A stretch of DNA of 52,948 nt from Pararcticibacter amylolyticus (GTDB lineage: Bacteria > Bacteroidota > Bacteroidia > Sphingobacteriales > Sphingobacteriaceae): positions 1-52,948 of the forward strand of contig NZ_QEAS01000014.1 of NCBI RefSeq assembly GCF_003130405.1, given 5' to 3'. The notes below the pieces were generated by a model. It did no database searches and was not told the origin of the DNA. It saw nothing but the letters and a program-made list of their open reading frames with translations. Below are positions 27,001 to 34,561 of this stretch, one piece after another. The stretch's first letter is position 1. Each line of letters opens with the position of its first letter. The position numbers and the translations under genes were made by a program.

Positions 27001-30000
27001 CCGATGCCCCGTCATGAGACAGAACGTAACCAGGAAAGGTCTTTCCTGTTCCGATGCTAACACCGTCAGCAAACCATTCGTAGTTGCCATTCCTGTCATC
27101 ATGCGGGACAAGGGAGATCACCTGGCCAAGATCGAAAGGAACGCACGACTTCAGCCTGGCAACATTCACCTCTGCTTCAGGCAAAGGATTGATCACAATG
27201 CTAATTTCATTACTTACATTTTTCTGATCCCCGGAACACAGAGCCGTTGTTACAATTCTTCTGAACCAGGTTGTCTGTGGTAAGGTACCAGGATCCAGGG
27301 ATGCGGAGTTTGCTCCCGCCATATCATTCCAAACAGTCCCATCCGTACTTCTTTGCCATTGGTAGAAGTAAGTTCCGTCGCCTCCGAGAGGAACACTGCC
27401 AGTGAGAACCGAAGACGGCTGACCTGCGCACAAAACCTGGTCTGCCCCGATAGTATTATTCGTAACAGCAGGTTGTACAGTAGTGAAAACAGTGTTGCTG
27501 ACAGCGGAACATGGCCCGGATTCAACAATCCTTCTTACCCAGGCTGAAACAGTAAATATGCGGATCAGATCCTTTCCTGTTTCCCCCGGCAGATCTGACC
27601 ATGAGCTATTATCGCTGCTGATCTGCCATCGATAAACATAAGTCCCATCCCCGCCTGAGGGAGCATCGCCCTCGGCTTTAACAGTCTGCCCGGAACAGAT
27701 AGTCGTGCTTCCTGTAATATTATTTACCAGAGGGGCATAATTATAGATGGTGACGTCGTCTGTGCTCGCATCACAAATACCATTACTGATTTCCCATCGG
27801 AAAACATACGTGCCCGGCACAAGCGCACTCACGGTCGTGGTTGAAGAAAGGGGATCGCTGATCACAGCAGCCGGGCCACTTTCCTGCTTCCATTTTCCTG
27901 TTCCGGCAGATGGGCTATTCCCGCTTAGAGTGACAGTGGTTTCATTACACAAGTACTGATCCTGTCCTGCTACTGCTGCTGTAACATTAGGCAGAGCCTG
28001 GATATGAGTAATAGTTGAATATACTTCTGAACAGGCTCCATTCCGCACCACTGCACGAAACCACATATCTGTGCTAAGATTATGAAAAGTACAATTGGAT
28101 GAAGTCACTGGTACATTAGCCCATGTACTGAAATTATCAGCGGATTGCTCCCATCTCACGACAGTTCCCTTTTCTCCGGAGAGTGAAACCGTTACAGCAT
28201 TTCCTCCTATACATACCCGGGAAACACTGGCAGAGGTAGTTCCTCCTTCAGCAGGCTCGTCGACCTGCACCTTTACCGGATCCGAATAAATAAAGCCGGC
28301 ACATCCCGAAGCCTGAGTGGCCTTTACCCTGTACCACATGGTCTGGATGAGAGCGCCGGGATTGTAGGTATCATTTACAGCACCATTGATATCTGTAAAG
28401 TTCACGTTATCGGCAGACGATTGCCACTGGATCTCGTCCGTCATAGAATACGAGGACAAGACAAGGGTTCCGGGGCCGGTTCCCTTACAGATTGCAATAT
28501 TGCCCCCGTTGATGGTTCCCTTTACAGGAAAGGCAATCACGTTCACCGTTAAGATTGCAGCACTTTCTTTGCATGCGGCATCTCCGCTGGTTGCATCATT
28601 CTTTATCTTCCATTCAAACTGATATGTCCCCGGTTGCAGACCTGTAATACTGGTATTGTAAAGAGATGGATTGGCGATGAAAGCTGTCGGCCCTGATAAC
28701 TTTGTCCAATGCCCGGTTTCCCCGTTAGAGGCCAATGGCTCATTTCCCGTCAGTTGAATAAAATTATTTGTAGCCGCACTGTTCAGGCAAACCTGTAAGG
28801 GTGAGCTGACTACAGCAGTAGTTACCGGTTTTCTCACAATGACCTGTACAACAGATGTCTCGTCCGGACAGGGCGCCACTCCTTTTATCCGCCACTCAAG
28901 CTGATAACTATTTCCCGGCTGAAAATTGCTGACCGTTGCTACAGGATCCGAAACAGAGGAAAATGTCAGTGAACCTCCGGGAGATAGTTCTTTCCATTCT
29001 CCGGAGAAACCGGCTCCGGGATTATTTCCGTCAAGCTTGTAACTGGATGAATTGCATAATATCAAATCAGCCCCTGCATTCGCGACAGGCGTAGTTGCGT
29101 TTACAAGGATCTTGAGAGAACTACTTACAGCCTCACAACTATTATGACTTCTCACAATCCTCCGGTACCAGGTTGTTGCAGTTGGGTAAACAGTGAGCGT
29201 TTCCTGACCGGCACCTCCGATAGTAGCCCATGACACGTTATCGGGTGAAGATTCCCATGAATAAGAATATGAAGGGGCAATAAAACCGTTATCACCGCCG
29301 GACAATGCATCTGTCGACAAAACCACAGCTTCTCCCGGGCAGGAAATCGTTCGGTCTGCTTTGACAGAATTTGAAATATCGGTCAGAACATCGAGAATCA
29401 TTTGATCCGGAACTCCCGGGCAGGTACCATTGCTTATGGTCCAGAAGAATTCGTATCGCTTGCCTTTTTCGAGGTTGCTAATGACGCTATTGTAATGACC
29501 GGGATTATTTATCAGAGCCGTCTGCCCCCAGGGCTGTGTCCAGCTTCCGGTTCCAATCAGGGGTTGGTTACCATCTAGCTGCCATAAAGCGGCTGCGTCA
29601 ATACATATTTTCGCATCTGAACCGGCATTTGCAGGTGTGGGCTTGGGATCAACAGTTATTATGAAAGGATCTGATTTCGCGACCGAACATTCTCCGCTTT
29701 TAACAACTGCCCTGAACAATGTAGAGACAAGAAGAGTATTGTATGTATAAATTGCGGAAGCAGTTCCGGCAATTGAAGCCCAGATATTGCCCCCATCTTC
29801 AGACTTCTCCCAACCGGTGATCGTGCCTACATAGTCAGTAACTTTAATCTTACCGGTAAAAACGGACCCTTCGCAATATGTAGTCGGATCTGTACTGTTA
29901 ACGGTACCTCCTACAGACAAAGGATCAACAGGAAGCTTAAGTAGATTAGAATAAGCTACATTAGAGCATCCATCCCCCTTTCCTTTGCTTGCTACCACAG

Positions 30001-32455
30001 AACGGAAATAAGTTGTTTGCTGGATATTATTGAAAACAATACTGCTTGCTGCGCTTCCAAGCGAAATGTAATCTGCATCCCCTGGAAGAGAACCCTTGTC
30101 AGGAGCATATTGCCAGTCAATTAATGTTCCGGTAGCGCTGTTAGCTGCGGTAAGAGTGATGTTTGAGCCAGCACAAACAGATGCGGGTTTTCCTGGTTGA
30201 AGGGCTTCTGCACATGAGATTGCTCCGGCAGCAGGCACCTGGTACACCTTTAAAATCATCTCATCGTATTCTTCACACCCACCGGGATTTGTTACGGTCC
30301 ATCTTAAAGTATAGGTACCCGCTTTGAGATTGATTAACTTAGCATTATGAGTATTAGATATGCCATTTTCAAATGAATAAACCGGACTACCCGGCAGTAC
30401 AGTCCATTTACCTGTTTCATAGTTCTTAGGCTTATTCCCTCTTAATTTGAAATATGTATCATTTGATGTAAATGGAACATTTTTACAGAGTACCGTGTCC
30501 GCTCCCGCATCCACAACAATCTCATCATAAAACGTCACATTCTGACTGCTGCTAACTGCCGTTCCGCATTCATTATTATATGCCACCGATACGGTGTATT
30601 TCTTTCCCGGTTCCTTAAATTTGATTTTAGGAAATGCTTTTGTGTCCGACCCGTCTATAAATTCATAGTCCCCTCCGCTTACACTCCACTGATAGGTCTT
30701 ATTCTTCCCAAATCCTTCATAAGCTGGCTTCAGTCTTGTCTCGGCGGAAAAGTCAACATCAACAGGAACTCCCAGGCATATCTTAGCCTCTGATGGTTGT
30801 GTGACCGCAAGTCCTCCTGCCACCACAAAAGGCTTGTCGAGCACCACATCGTCGCAGGAATTAGAAACCGTAAGCCTGAGAATGTAATTTCCGGGCTTGT
30901 TAACCTGGATCACGGGTGCTTTACTGGTATCCTGATCAAGAAAAACAATCCCATCCGTAACCACCACCCCGCTTACAGAATCCAGCACCTGCCATAAATA
31001 CTTTTTGTTGCACAGATTAGCAATGCTCGTCTTATTAACCGTGGTTAAAGTTGCCGAATTACAGGGTGCGGACTGAGTAAATTCGAAATCGGGAACCGGC
31101 AGATCCGATATACAGATATCGTGGATCATTTCTGTTGGTTCACAGGTATTGTTACTTGCTACCAGTTTGATATTGTAAGTCCCATGTTCGTCAAACTGGT
31201 AAATAAGGTCCTGCGCTTTCGATTTAAGACTCCAGTTCGTGTCTGTATTCTTTTTAACATACCACTTATAGTTCGTCATCTTATCACAAGCATCCCCCGT
31301 AGCAGTAGGAGACTCCCCCGGTATGGTCGTATTCATAAAAGATACCATCTTTCCCTTACAGCCGCCTTCCACTGGTACCTCAAACTCCGCGGCGGGCATC
31401 ATGAACACTTTTGCATAGGTGGTGATCGGAACGGAAGAGCCTGTGCAAAAGTCTGAAGACAGAAAAATATTGGCCTGAAATGCATTATAAATAGGCGTTG
31501 AAAGCAATATCGGGGGCTGTCCGCATGAGGTCGATTTATACTGATGGACTGCTATCCCACTTTGAGCAAGCAGCTCATCCTGGGTAAAGGAGTCAATCAT
31601 CCCATCGCCCCAGTCGAAAGAATAAACCAGCCCCGGATAGTTCGATACAATACCATTCCCCGCGCTGGTATTAACAGAATAGGTGACTTTTTCATTCTCG
31701 TCGTTTGAGTGATCATTCGGATCAATTTTTTGCTTTAAACAGATAGTCGGATTACCGCCTGACTGCAAACTCAGGTTAAAAGTGGTATTCAGAATGATAT
31801 ATCTCCTGGTAGAGATCACCCCGTTCAATTCGGCTTTTACACTTGCTGTATAATAGCTTTTTTTCAACGGTACCTCGTATAGGTTCCAGGCAGGAAAATC
31901 AAAAGATTCAGCGGGCACAGAAGCGTTGTAATTATCCTGGATTGACACATTCACTTTTGCCCCGCCTGTACTCTGATTCTCCAATGCAAGCAGGTTCCCG
32001 TCTTTTATCACATCGCAAAACCCGTAAATGAGGTCAGCTTTCAGTAAGTTCTTTTCCTCAGCCGGTATCACTCTAATTTCAGGCCCGTTTTTATCGGTAA
32101 TAGCGATGGTGGCATGAATTTCCTTAAGAACGTAAGGATTTGAAGCTACTATCCGGACTGTAAAATTGGTCCCCGGCTGCACCGTTGCAGGAAGTACTCC
32201 GTTGATAAATGTCGTATAATGACCGTCGAACGTACCCAATGGGCTGCCTCCGGAAAGAGAGCCCCCGGACGAATCGTACATCCACAGTTCAAATTTATTC
32301 CCCGCCTTAAATCCGGTGACACTGATGGGAATACTTATATTACTTCCGGGGCCATATGCCCCGGGATCAATAGTCCCAAACGTAATCTGCTGTGCTTTAC
32401 TGTCAGCACTCCAAACCAGAAATAAAACAATAACTACAGCTAACAGTCTCTGCAT
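24059..32455 (-). CDS. Giant Ig/PKD-repeat surface protein with T9SS type-B C-terminal domain
   Basis: The product is 2798 aa with a signal peptide (MQRLLAVVIVLFLVWSADSKAQ). Residues about 22-500 are an N-terminal region with scattered Ig-like motifs. Residues about 500-1850 alternate Ig-like units ('GxWxxxSGP...PGxYxFxWxI') with 'WxRRIVxSxxCS' units. Residues about 1850-2690 hold about ten PKD-like domains, eight with a clear 'YxWDFGDG' type motif and two degenerate. The last 105 residues match the gliding-motility-associated C-terminal domain: 'VPNGFEP', 'KVFNTWGTLIWQTD', 'GWDGT', 'PAPQGVYIWEI', ending 'GPVHLIR'. That domain marks proteins for the T9SS, and type-B members such as SprB depend on a PorP/SprF partner, which is the next gene. 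The protein is probably a long surface adhesin or the scaffold of the cluster. Its upstream gap of 184 nt has no consensus promoter that I can see. Confidence 0.95.
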   Translation of the reverse strand: MQRLLAVVIVLFLVWSADSKAQQITFGTIDPGAYGPGSNISIPISVTGFKAGNKFELWMYDSSGGSLSGGSPLGTFDGHYTTFINGVLPATVQPGTNFTVRIVASNPYVLKEIHATIAITDKNGPEIRVIPAEEKNLLKADLIYGFCDVIKDGNLLALENQSTGGAKVNVSIQDNYNASVPAESFDFPAWNLYEVPLKKSYYTASVKAELNGVISTRRYIILNTTFNLSLQSGGNPTICLKQKIDPNDHSNDENEKVTYSVNTSAGNGIVSNYPGLVYSFDWGDGMIDSFTQDELLAQSGIAVHQYKSTSCGQPPILLSTPIYNAFQANIFLSSDFCTGSSVPITTYAKVFMMPAAEFEVPVEGGCKGKMVSFMNTTIPGESPTATGDACDKMTNYKWYVKKNTDTNWSLKSKAQDLIYQFDEHGTYNIKLVASNNTCEPTEMIHDICISDLPVPDFEFTQSAPCNSATLTTVNKTSIANLCNKKYLWQVLDSVSGVVVTDGIVFLDQDTSKAPVIQVNKPGNYILRLTVSNSCDDVVLDKPFVVAGGLAVTQPSEAKICLGVPVDVDFSAETRLKPAYEGFGKNKTYQWSVSGGDYEFIDGSDTKAFPKIKFKEPGKKYTVSVAYNNECGTAVSSSQNVTFYDEIVVDAGADTVLCKNVPFTSNDTYFKLRGNKPKNYETGKWTVLPGSPVYSFENGISNTHNAKLINLKAGTYTLRWTVTNPGGCEEYDEMILKVYQVPAAGAISCAEALQPGKPASVCAGSNITLTAANSATGTLIDWQYAPDKGSLPGDADYISLGSAASSIVFNNIQQTTYFRSVVASKGKGDGCSNVAYSNLLKLPVDPLSVGGTVNSTDPTTYCEGSVFTGKIKVTDYVGTITGWEKSEDGGNIWASIAGTASAIYTYNTLLVSTLFRAVVKSGECSVAKSDPFIITVDPKPTPANAGSDAKICIDAAALWQLDGNQPLIGTGSWTQPWGQTALINNPGHYNSVISNLEKGKRYEFFWTISNGTCPGVPDQMILDVLTDISNSVKADRTISCPGEAVVLSTDALSGGDNGFIAPSYSYSWESSPDNVSWATIGGAGQETLTVYPTATTWYRRIVRSHNSCEAVSSSLKILVNATTPVANAGADLILCNSSSYKLDGNNPGAGFSGEWKELSPGGSLTFSSVSDPVATVSNFQPGNSYQLEWRIKGVAPCPDETSVVQVIVRKPVTTAVVSSPLQVCLNSAATNNFIQLTGNEPLASNGETGHWTKLSGPTAFIANPSLYNTSITGLQPGTYQFEWKIKNDATSGDAACKESAAILTVNVIAFPVKGTINGGNIAICKGTGPGTLVLSSYSMTDEIQWQSSADNVNFTDINGAVNDTYNPGALIQTMWYRVKATQASGCAGFIYSDPVKVQVDEPAEGGTTSASVSRVCIGGNAVTVSLSGEKGTVVRWEQSADNFSTWANVPVTSSNCTFHNLSTDMWFRAVVRNGACSEVYSTITHIQALPNVTAAVAGQDQYLCNETTVTLSGNSPSAGTGKWKQESGPAAVISDPLSSTTTVSALVPGTYVFRWEISNGICDASTDDVTIYNYAPLVNNITGSTTICSGQTVKAEGDAPSGGDGTYVYRWQISSDNSSWSDLPGETGKDLIRIFTVSAWVRRIVESGPCSAVSNTVFTTVQPAVTNNTIGADQVLCAGQPSSVLTGSVPLGGDGTYFYQWQRSTDGTVWNDMAGANSASLDPGTLPQTTWFRRIVTTALCSGDQKNVSNEISIVINPLPEAEVNVARLKSCVPFDLGQVISLVPHDDRNGNYEWFADGVSIGTGKTFPGYVLSHDGASVTIQLVTASKFGCGADTTKFTFETVKDVTASFTKDQVKGCGPLSVNFVNTSTPLSGGTYTWNFGNGQTSTSVHPGTMVFDPDPAGKDTTYVITLKASTGCKETVFTDSVVVRPKPLAVLSPDKTWGCSPLEISFRNQSKGGASTYTFDFGDGQTYVTNDTLSVRHTFSSAKTDTITVRLKAENECGTDTASYNIVIYPNTIVPRLIVDGDRRFGCAPLTVRFDNHTEGANRFFWDFKDGSTANTTSAPESNIHTFTVPGTYDVSLFATNGCSSATDTKTITVYALPDAGFTFNSSTYCLKDSVQFLSKLSGSASCMWNFDDGGTSTDANPRHAFARAGKYNVQLTVLQSHPDGSVCSNSTTQQVEIQPLPVALFTSNATSVNCAPFKLVVSTTPANAPYVEWEFGDPGSTDNRMTGHTAEHTFTMPGTYIVKEIAHNALGCSDTVVKSIKIQPRPAAAFSATDTMICGTSATIHFKNETAYAGTDPVAYKWLIDGRTVSVQKDMSYPFSVPSNAMLPYRYEVTLVTASTLGCPDTVKHLIQFNPIPKANFVLKSAIACAPYKIDIENKSAYADFAFWYLDGVLVSTDKDPDIILPDAGKTYTIKLKVAGKYGCVMDSLERSISTYMKPKAWFTLADSISCNGKLDIAVTNTSTGATSYTWDFGDGSPLSAQTVPQHLYGAPGVYKLRLIASNNTCSDTLTRFVFIALPPQPIFVPSVNRGCTQLNVTFQNTSLHANRYEWDFGDGTYSTESNPSHTFGYIGSPFTVRLTVTGEYGCKESAVQIVYVSAPPSARFDVLPDPVIKVPDYTFSFKNKSEGAGLKYKWYFGDGTTSEEESPVHTYTYHGPYTVKLTVTNAEGCTDFATKDLRIDGVPGFLYVPNGFEPGSSKFELKTFKPKGSGIAKYSLKVFNTWGTLIWQTDKLDETGAPAEGWDGTAGGSPAPQGVYIWEITATFLDGSEWKGMKYERGSRKTVGPVHLIR
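24376..26908 (-). repeat. PKD domain array of about ten units
   Basis: Motifs of the form aromatic-x-aromatic-G-D/N-G recur about every 80-90 codons: WNFGNG, FDFGDG, WDFKDG, WNFDDG, WEFGDP, WDFGDG, WDFGDG and WYFGDG, with two units in which the motif has decayed to 'YKWLIDG' and 'AFWYLDG'. PKD domains are extended beta-sandwich spacers in surface proteins. Confidence 0.85.
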
Positions 32456-32639
32456 AAAAAAATATGAAATGCAGATTCAATAGTTTTTGTAAAAATTTAC
32501 TGTATTGAAAGAGCATTTTGATAAAATCTTAGATTAACTGAAAGCTAATACGCCCGCTACCAGAACATGTTACCGGTGCAAACAGATAAAAATGAACGGG
32601 TGAATCAGAAGGAGAAAAGGTCAGGTTCGTACCGGCCGG

Positions 32640-33854
32640 CTACTGATAGATCAAATATTTCTTACGCATTTGTTTATAGGCACTTAATCCGGGTTCCCAG
32701 CTCTTCCGGATTTGCTCCTCACTTATCCCTTCCTTAATTTGCTGCTCAAAAAGATCGTTTCCGATAAGCCGCTCTATCCTCCCTATAGCTGTACTTTGCG
32801 TATGATCGAAGAATTTATCCTTTTCGGGATAAGCTTGATACAAGTCCATCAGCCATTTAATATTGATACGTCCTGCACTATGCAGTGCTTTTGTATCATA
32901 ATTCCGGAGATCAAGCCCATAACATTCCTGTCCTTTGTGCAAGGGATTTTCCGACATACCGGATATCGGCTTCGGGGTAAAAGAAAAATCATAGAGGCCC
33001 TTCAATGCCGGGCTTCCAAGAACCGTAAAGGGCATATAGGTTCCTCTCCCCTGGCTGATAATCGTACCCTCGAATAAACAAAGGGAGGGATATAACAAGA
33101 CGGATTGCGGCGTATTCAGATTCGGCGAAGGCGCTACTGGCAATGTATACATCATATCGTGCCGATAATTCTTTAGCGGAATGATCCGGATCCGGCACTT
33201 CATTTTCCCGGGCAGCCAGCCCTCGCCGTTGACCATTTTCGCAAACTCTCCTATGGTCATACCATGGGTAACAGGTATAGGAAACCGGCCTATACCCGAC
33301 TTAAACTTCATGTCGAGCACCGGCCCGTCAACATACGCGTTCGGATTAGGCCTGTCAAGGATGATCAGTTCCTTTCCTGTCTCAGCGCAAGCTTCCATGA
33401 TATCAGCAAGTGTATTAATATTGGTATAAAACCGGCAGCCTACATCCGCAATGTCGAAAACCATTACATCAATAGCCGCCATATCTTTTGCCGAAGGCTT
33501 GCGTTTCTGTCCGTATAGAGAAATGATCGGGATCCCTGTTTTAGGATCTGTCTCATCCGCAACATGTGCTCCATTGCTGGCATTTGCCCTGAAACCATGC
33601 TCAGGCCCAAAGATCATCCGGATATCTACTCCAAGTGCCCGAAGGCTGTCAACGCTCAGAGTATGACCAATAACCGACGTCTGGTTAACAAGCATTCCAA
33701 CTTTCTTTCCTTTCAAATGTGGCAGATATTCGCCCGTCTGGTCAGCTCCGGTTATGACAGGCAAGCCATCATTGTCCGAATGAGTAGATCTGGCTGAAAT
33801 TCCGGATGAAATCGCCATGAGTGATAACAGGGAGAGAAAATAAATGAACTTCAT
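32640..33854 (-). CDS. namZ: DUF1343/NamZ family exo-beta-N-acetylmuramidase (GH171)
   Basis: The 404-aa exported protein belongs to the DUF1343 family, whose characterised member in Bacillus subtilis, NamZ, removes terminal N-acetylmuramic acid from peptidoglycan fragments (GH171). Visible family motifs are 'GKKVGMLVNQTSVIG', 'IFGPEHGFRA', 'PIISLYGQKRKP', 'VFDIADVGCRFYTNI', 'IILDRPNPN' and 'SQGRGTYMPFTVLGSP'. The N-terminus from ATG 33854 is a signal peptide (MKFIYFLSLLSLMAIS). A longer frame from a TTG at 33938 is rejected because a consensus promoter lies at 33875-33904, inside it. The expected role is periplasmic recovery of cell-wall sugar. It is co-oriented with the adhesin cluster but 184 nt away, and nothing ties the two functionally. 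Confidence 0.92.
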   Translation of the reverse strand: MKFIYFLSLLSLMAISSGISARSTHSDNDGLPVITGADQTGEYLPHLKGKKVGMLVNQTSVIGHTLSVDSLRALGVDIRMIFGPEHGFRANASNGAHVADETDPKTGIPIISLYGQKRKPSAKDMAAIDVMVFDIADVGCRFYTNINTLADIMEACAETGKELIILDRPNPNAYVDGPVLDMKFKSGIGRFPIPVTHGMTIGEFAKMVNGEGWLPGKMKCRIRIIPLKNYRHDMMYTLPVAPSPNLNTPQSVLLYPSLCLFEGTIISQGRGTYMPFTVLGSPALKGLYDFSFTPKPISGMSENPLHKGQECYGLDLRNYDTKALHSAGRINIKWLMDLYQAYPEKDKFFDHTQSTAIGRIERLIGNDLFEQQIKEGISEEQIRKSWEPGLSAYKQMRKKYLIYQ

Positions 33855-33874
33855 ACGCCAGTAATTGATTAATT

Positions 33875-33904
33875 CAAATTTAAACAATTGGCTGAGAAAC
33901 GCAA
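33875..33904 (-). promoter_or_regulatory. Bacteroidota sigma-A-type promoter for namZ
   Basis: On the minus strand TTG (33904-33902), a 19-nt spacer and TAAATTTG (33882-33875) match the phylum consensus TTG-N19-21-TAnnTTTG exactly. The predicted transcript would start near 33869, about 15 nt before the ATG at 33854. Confidence 0.75.
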
Positions 33905-33981
33905 CAAAACGCACATACAAAAAACATATCAGCAACAAAACGCAGATTAAAGTACCCCGTCTAACTATTTTTACTTTTTCC

Positions 33982-34012
33982 TTGAACTATTTCAAAATAA
34001 AACGCAACTTTG
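33982..34012 (+). promoter_or_regulatory. Putative promoter of the metal-uptake operon
   Basis: TTG at 33982-33984, a 20-nt spacer and CAACTTTG at 34005-34012 match the Bacteroidota consensus with one mismatch (C for T at the first base of the -7 element). It is divergent from the namZ promoter about 80 nt away. Confidence 0.55.
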
Positions 34013-34023
34013 CTGCAAAATTG
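34005..34023 (+). promoter_or_regulatory. 19-bp near-palindrome overlapping the -7 element (candidate operator)
   Basis: The arms CAACTTTGC and GCAAAATTG around a central T are complementary at 8 of 9 positions, with a perfect 11-bp core TTTGCTGCAAA. The site covers the -7 element and the expected start point of the operon, where a repressor would block transcription. A Fur/Zur or DtxR type regulator is a guess based on the downstream genes. Confidence 0.5.
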
Positions 34024-34368
34024 AAAAGAACAGTAAACATATCATCATCCGTTTTTCACCAGGCACTGGCACTGTTGCTGACGTTTGTATTTATATTGAA
34101 TGTCTCTGTTCAGGCCTTCCATCATCATTCATCTGATGCAGAGTTTAAATCCCTTGGGGACAAGGAACAGGTAGGGAATGCCGGCAAGTGTGCTGTTTGC
34201 GACTATATTGTTCATAAGCAAAGCAAGCATACAGTGCTATCTTATCCTCCGGTAATGACGTCTCCCGTAACCAAACCAGTTACGCTGCTGAACAGGGTCT
34301 ATGCCGGTGTATATAAATTTACACTTCAGGGCTTCACCAATAAAGGCCCTCCCCCATCTTCCTGCTAA
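34021..34368 (+). CDS. Small secreted His/Cys protein at the head of the TonB operon
   Basis: I do not recognise a named family. From the TTG at 34021 the product has 115 aa: a short basic start, a hydrophobic segment (residues about 14-30, ALALLLTFVFILNVSVQA), then HHH at 34-36 and a 'CAVCDYIVHKQ' motif with cysteines at 57 and 60. The His cluster and the CxxC suggest metal binding in the periplasm or at the membrane. The frame has no ATG; TTG codons at 33865 and 33982 are also possible, but the first would run through the divergent promoter region. With the predicted promoter the message would be nearly leaderless, so either the start or the promoter may be misplaced. The stop is 193 nt before the TonB receptor's start, same strand. 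Confidence 0.6.
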   Translation: MKRTVNISSSVFHQALALLLTFVFILNVSVQAFHHHSSDAEFKSLGDKEQVGNAGKCAVCDYIVHKQSKHTVLSYPPVMTSPVTKPVTLLNRVYAGVYKFTLQGFTNKGPPPSSC

Positions 34369-34561
34369 ACGCGATCTCCGTCTTCTTGTTCCTGGTAAAG
34401 AGCACACCCTGCCTCTAGCGTGTATTGTAACGAATTTTAACAGGCTTTCTTCTGAGATAATTCAGAGCTTGAAAGACACATATCGCATCAGTCCCGACAA
34501 TCATCATTTGACTCCCGTTTAAAGAGCGGAATTCGCGATGCTCTGCAAACCACTCACTTTA

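Noticed and set aside
33855-33938. A longer NamZ start at a TTG (33938)
   Set aside because: A consensus promoter lies within the extension and the signal peptide begins at ATG 33854.
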